Assembly: GCA_016932375.1 (NCBI GenBank)
Contig: JAFGDA010000124.1
Location: 1-6,470 of the forward strand
DNA: 6,470 nt
Source of the DNA: Actinomycetota bacterium
Lineage (GTDB): Bacteria > Actinomycetota > Humimicrobiia > Humimicrobiales > Humimicrobiaceae
Direction of reading: 5' to 3'
The notes beneath the pieces were generated by a model. It saw only the letters and a program-made list of their open reading frames with translations. It ran no database searches and was not told the DNA's origin. Made by a program: the position numbers and the translations under genes. How positions within the stretch are numbered: position 1 is the stretch's first letter; each line of letters opens with the position of its first letter. Of the stretch, positions 5,386-6,470 are shown one piece after another.

Positions 5386-6378
5386 ATGAGAAATAATAAA
5401 TTTTTAAAAGGACTTGCGAAAATATTAAATAACAGGGTAATTACTGCCTTTATTCTCCTGATAATAGTTTTTATTATAGGTGAAATTATTGTTCCGGGAT
5501 TTGTCTATTTTTCACATATCATGACTGTCCTGCAGGCATCCTTCTTTTTAGGGCTGGTTGCCCTCGGGCAGACTATTGTGCTGGTCTCCGGAAAAGAAGG
5601 ATTGGACCTGTCTGTAGGTTCGATATTTACTATGGGTGCCATAATAGGAGCTGCAGTTCTTGATGGTAAAAATATAAATCTTCCAGTTGCTTTTGCTGTT
5701 ATTCTGGTCCTTGGATTCGCGCTCGGGCTGGTAAATGGAATAGGAATTTCATTTCTCGGGATTGCCCCCCTTATTATGACCATGGCCTGGGGGATAGTGA
5801 TACAGGGAGCCCTGCTTTTTATATCCAAGGGAAGTTATCAGGGTGGAGCTTCTTCCATACTTGAATCTCTGGGAAATGGTTACCTGGAATTTGGCATATT
5901 CAGTCACAATATAAGGATCCCCTGGGTTGTCATTATCTGGATAATTATCATCCTTATAGCAATGTTTATTTTTAAAAGAACTACAATAGGTTATATACTG
6001 TATGGGATAGGGGCAAATGATAGAGCGGCCAATCTCCTCGGTATAAGAACAAAAGTTGTAAGGATGAGCACCTATGGCTTTTCCGGCCTGCTTGCAGCTC
6101 TATCAGGCATGCTTTTTCTTGGTTATGCCGGTCAACCCCACCTCACCCTTGGTGATAAATATGTGCTGCCTTCGGTAATAGCTGTAGTAATTGGAGGTGT
6201 TTCTTTTGGAGGAGGTTACGGTTCTTATATAGGGGCTGTAGCAGGTTCAATATTTCTTACAACCATGACCAGTATTTTAGTCACCCTCGGTTTAAATGAA
6301 AGTGGAAGGCAGATTATAACAGGTTCTGTCCTTTTGATATTACTTATGGCTTATACCATACGAAGAAATCAAGTTTAG
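5386..6378 (+). CDS. Sugar ABC transporter permease 2, RbsC-like (BPD_transp_2 family)
   Basis: This 330-residue integral membrane protein is the second channel subunit. The N-terminus is basic (MRNNKFLKG), and hydrophobic segments follow at about residues 16-38, 42-68, 80-93, 100-125, 128-146, 175-198, 225-245, 260-295 and 305-325. Landmarks are LVSGKEGLDLSVG (66-78), the GLVNGIGISFLGIAPLIMTM stretch, YGIGANDRAANLLGI (about 206-220, the conserved cytoplasmic loop) and VIGGVSFGGGYGS (268-280). Compared with permease 1 the SG-(x)-LDLS motif carries two more residues (SGKEGLDLS against SGSLDLS). Together with clearly different flanks this argues for an old paralogous pair with separate roles, as in known two-permease systems such as LsrC/LsrD, RhaP/RhaQ and YtfT/YjfF. 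Its RBS is a weak AAGAG (5374-5378) 7 bases before the ATG, so translation is probably partly coupled to the upstream gene. It appears to be the last gene of the operon within this window. Confidence 0.92.
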   Translation: MRNNKFLKGLAKILNNRVITAFILLIIVFIIGEIIVPGFVYFSHIMTVLQASFFLGLVALGQTIVLVSGKEGLDLSVGSIFTMGAIIGAAVLDGKNINLPVAFAVILVLGFALGLVNGIGISFLGIAPLIMTMAWGIVIQGALLFISKGSYQGGASSILESLGNGYLEFGIFSHNIRIPWVVIIWIIIILIAMFIFKRTTIGYILYGIGANDRAANLLGIRTKVVRMSTYGFSGLLAALSGMLFLGYAGQPHLTLGDKYVLPSVIAVVIGGVSFGGGYGSYIGAVAGSIFLTTMTSILVTLGLNESGRQIITGSVLLILLMAYTIRRNQV

Positions 6379-6470
6379 CAGGTATAATGAGAATAATGAT
6401 TAATGATGATTAATTAAAGAGAAATAATTTTTTGATATATACATATATTAAGAATAGATTTAAAATTATT
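6379..6470. other. Gene-free 3' flank after the transporter operon
   Basis: No ORF with a credible start and RBS is present in these 92 bases; the ATG at 6387 reads only eight codons. The stretch holds a TATAAT hexamer (6383-6388) without a -35 partner, the direct repeats at 6396-6414, and an AT-rich block with TTTTTTGATA (6428-6437) followed by ATATAT-AC-ATATAT (6435-6448). It may be the start of the next gene's upstream region, but the window ends first. Confidence 0.5.
6396..6414. repeat. Two 9-bp direct repeats at a 10-bp period after the last gene
   Basis: ATGATTAAT occurs at 6396-6404 and again at 6406-6414, so equivalent bases fall on the same DNA face. ATTAAT is itself a palindrome, so the pair can also fold as a weak AU-only hairpin (6399-6404 with 6409-6414, loop GATG). 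T6 follows only 13 bases later (6428-6433), so a terminator is possible but poor. This could be a regulator site for a following gene or chance in AT-rich DNA. Confidence 0.35.

Noticed and set aside
5505..5828. 107-residue open frame on the minus strand inside permease 2
   Set aside because: It is antisense to a clearly conserved permease, has Arg/Pro/Ile-rich shadow composition, no recognisable domain and no convincing RBS.
1606..6378. AI-2 (Lsr) importer identity
   Set aside because: Two permeases and an RbsA-type ATPase fit Lsr in architecture, but several other CUT2 systems share it, gene order differs, and no LsrF, LsrG, LsrK or LsrR gene is present.
6383..6388. Consensus TATAAT after the last permease as a promoter for the next gene
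   Set aside because: No -35 element lies 16-18 bases upstream and no gene start is seen before the window ends; such hexamers are frequent in this AT-rich DNA.

Overview
The window reads as a piece of an AT-rich bacterial genome with strong purine-rich Shine-Dalgarno sites, in which all five recognisable genes lie on the + strand. The lipoprotein linker made of Glu/Thr/Val repeats, the AT-rich codon choice and the combination of a URO-D-family protein with a ribose-type ABC transporter suggest an anaerobic, low-GC lineage (Atribacterota/JS1-like or clostridial). That placement is an impression from style, not a demonstrated assignment; no rRNA, tRNA or phylogenetic marker gene is present.

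Layout. Bases 1-81 are a short leader carrying a perfect 7-bp-arm palindrome (43-61) and a strong RBS. Bases 82-1251 encode a stand-alone uroporphyrinogen decarboxylase (URO-D) superfamily protein of the MtaA/methyltransferase-like kind, not a haem-pathway HemE. Bases 1252-1605 (354 bp) hold no gene: there is a probable terminator for the first gene (1313-1345), two orphan consensus-like Shine-Dalgarno sequences, a 56-bp dyad with an 11-13 bp stem (1494-1549), a consensus -10 hexamer (1559-1564) and the RBS of the next gene.

Bases 1606-6378 are one compact ABC importer operon of the simple-sugar (RbsB/RbsA/RbsC, CUT2) type. It has a lipid-anchored substrate-binding protein (1606-2769), a 14-bp-stem intercistronic hairpin (2802-2846), a fused two-domain ATPase (2868-4382), and two different membrane permeases (4379-5374, started by an overlapping TTG; 5386-6378). 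Binding protein, ATPase and two permeases form a complete importer with a heterodimeric channel. The ligand cannot be read from the sequence. The URO-D-like protein next door may process an imported, possibly methylated, compound, but that link rests only on adjacency. Bases 6379-6470 carry no gene that can be supported.

The most distinctive observations are: (i) the ATPase appears to have lost one whole composite ATP site (NBD2 Walker A, NBD2 Walker B and the opposing NBD1 signature are all altered) while the other site is intact; (ii) the structured leader of the transporter operon, whose dyad looks like an intrinsic terminator when read on the minus strand; (iii) the intercistronic hairpin between binding protein and ATPase. 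I see no evidence for a wholly new class of system; this is a recognisable transporter locus with unusual details.
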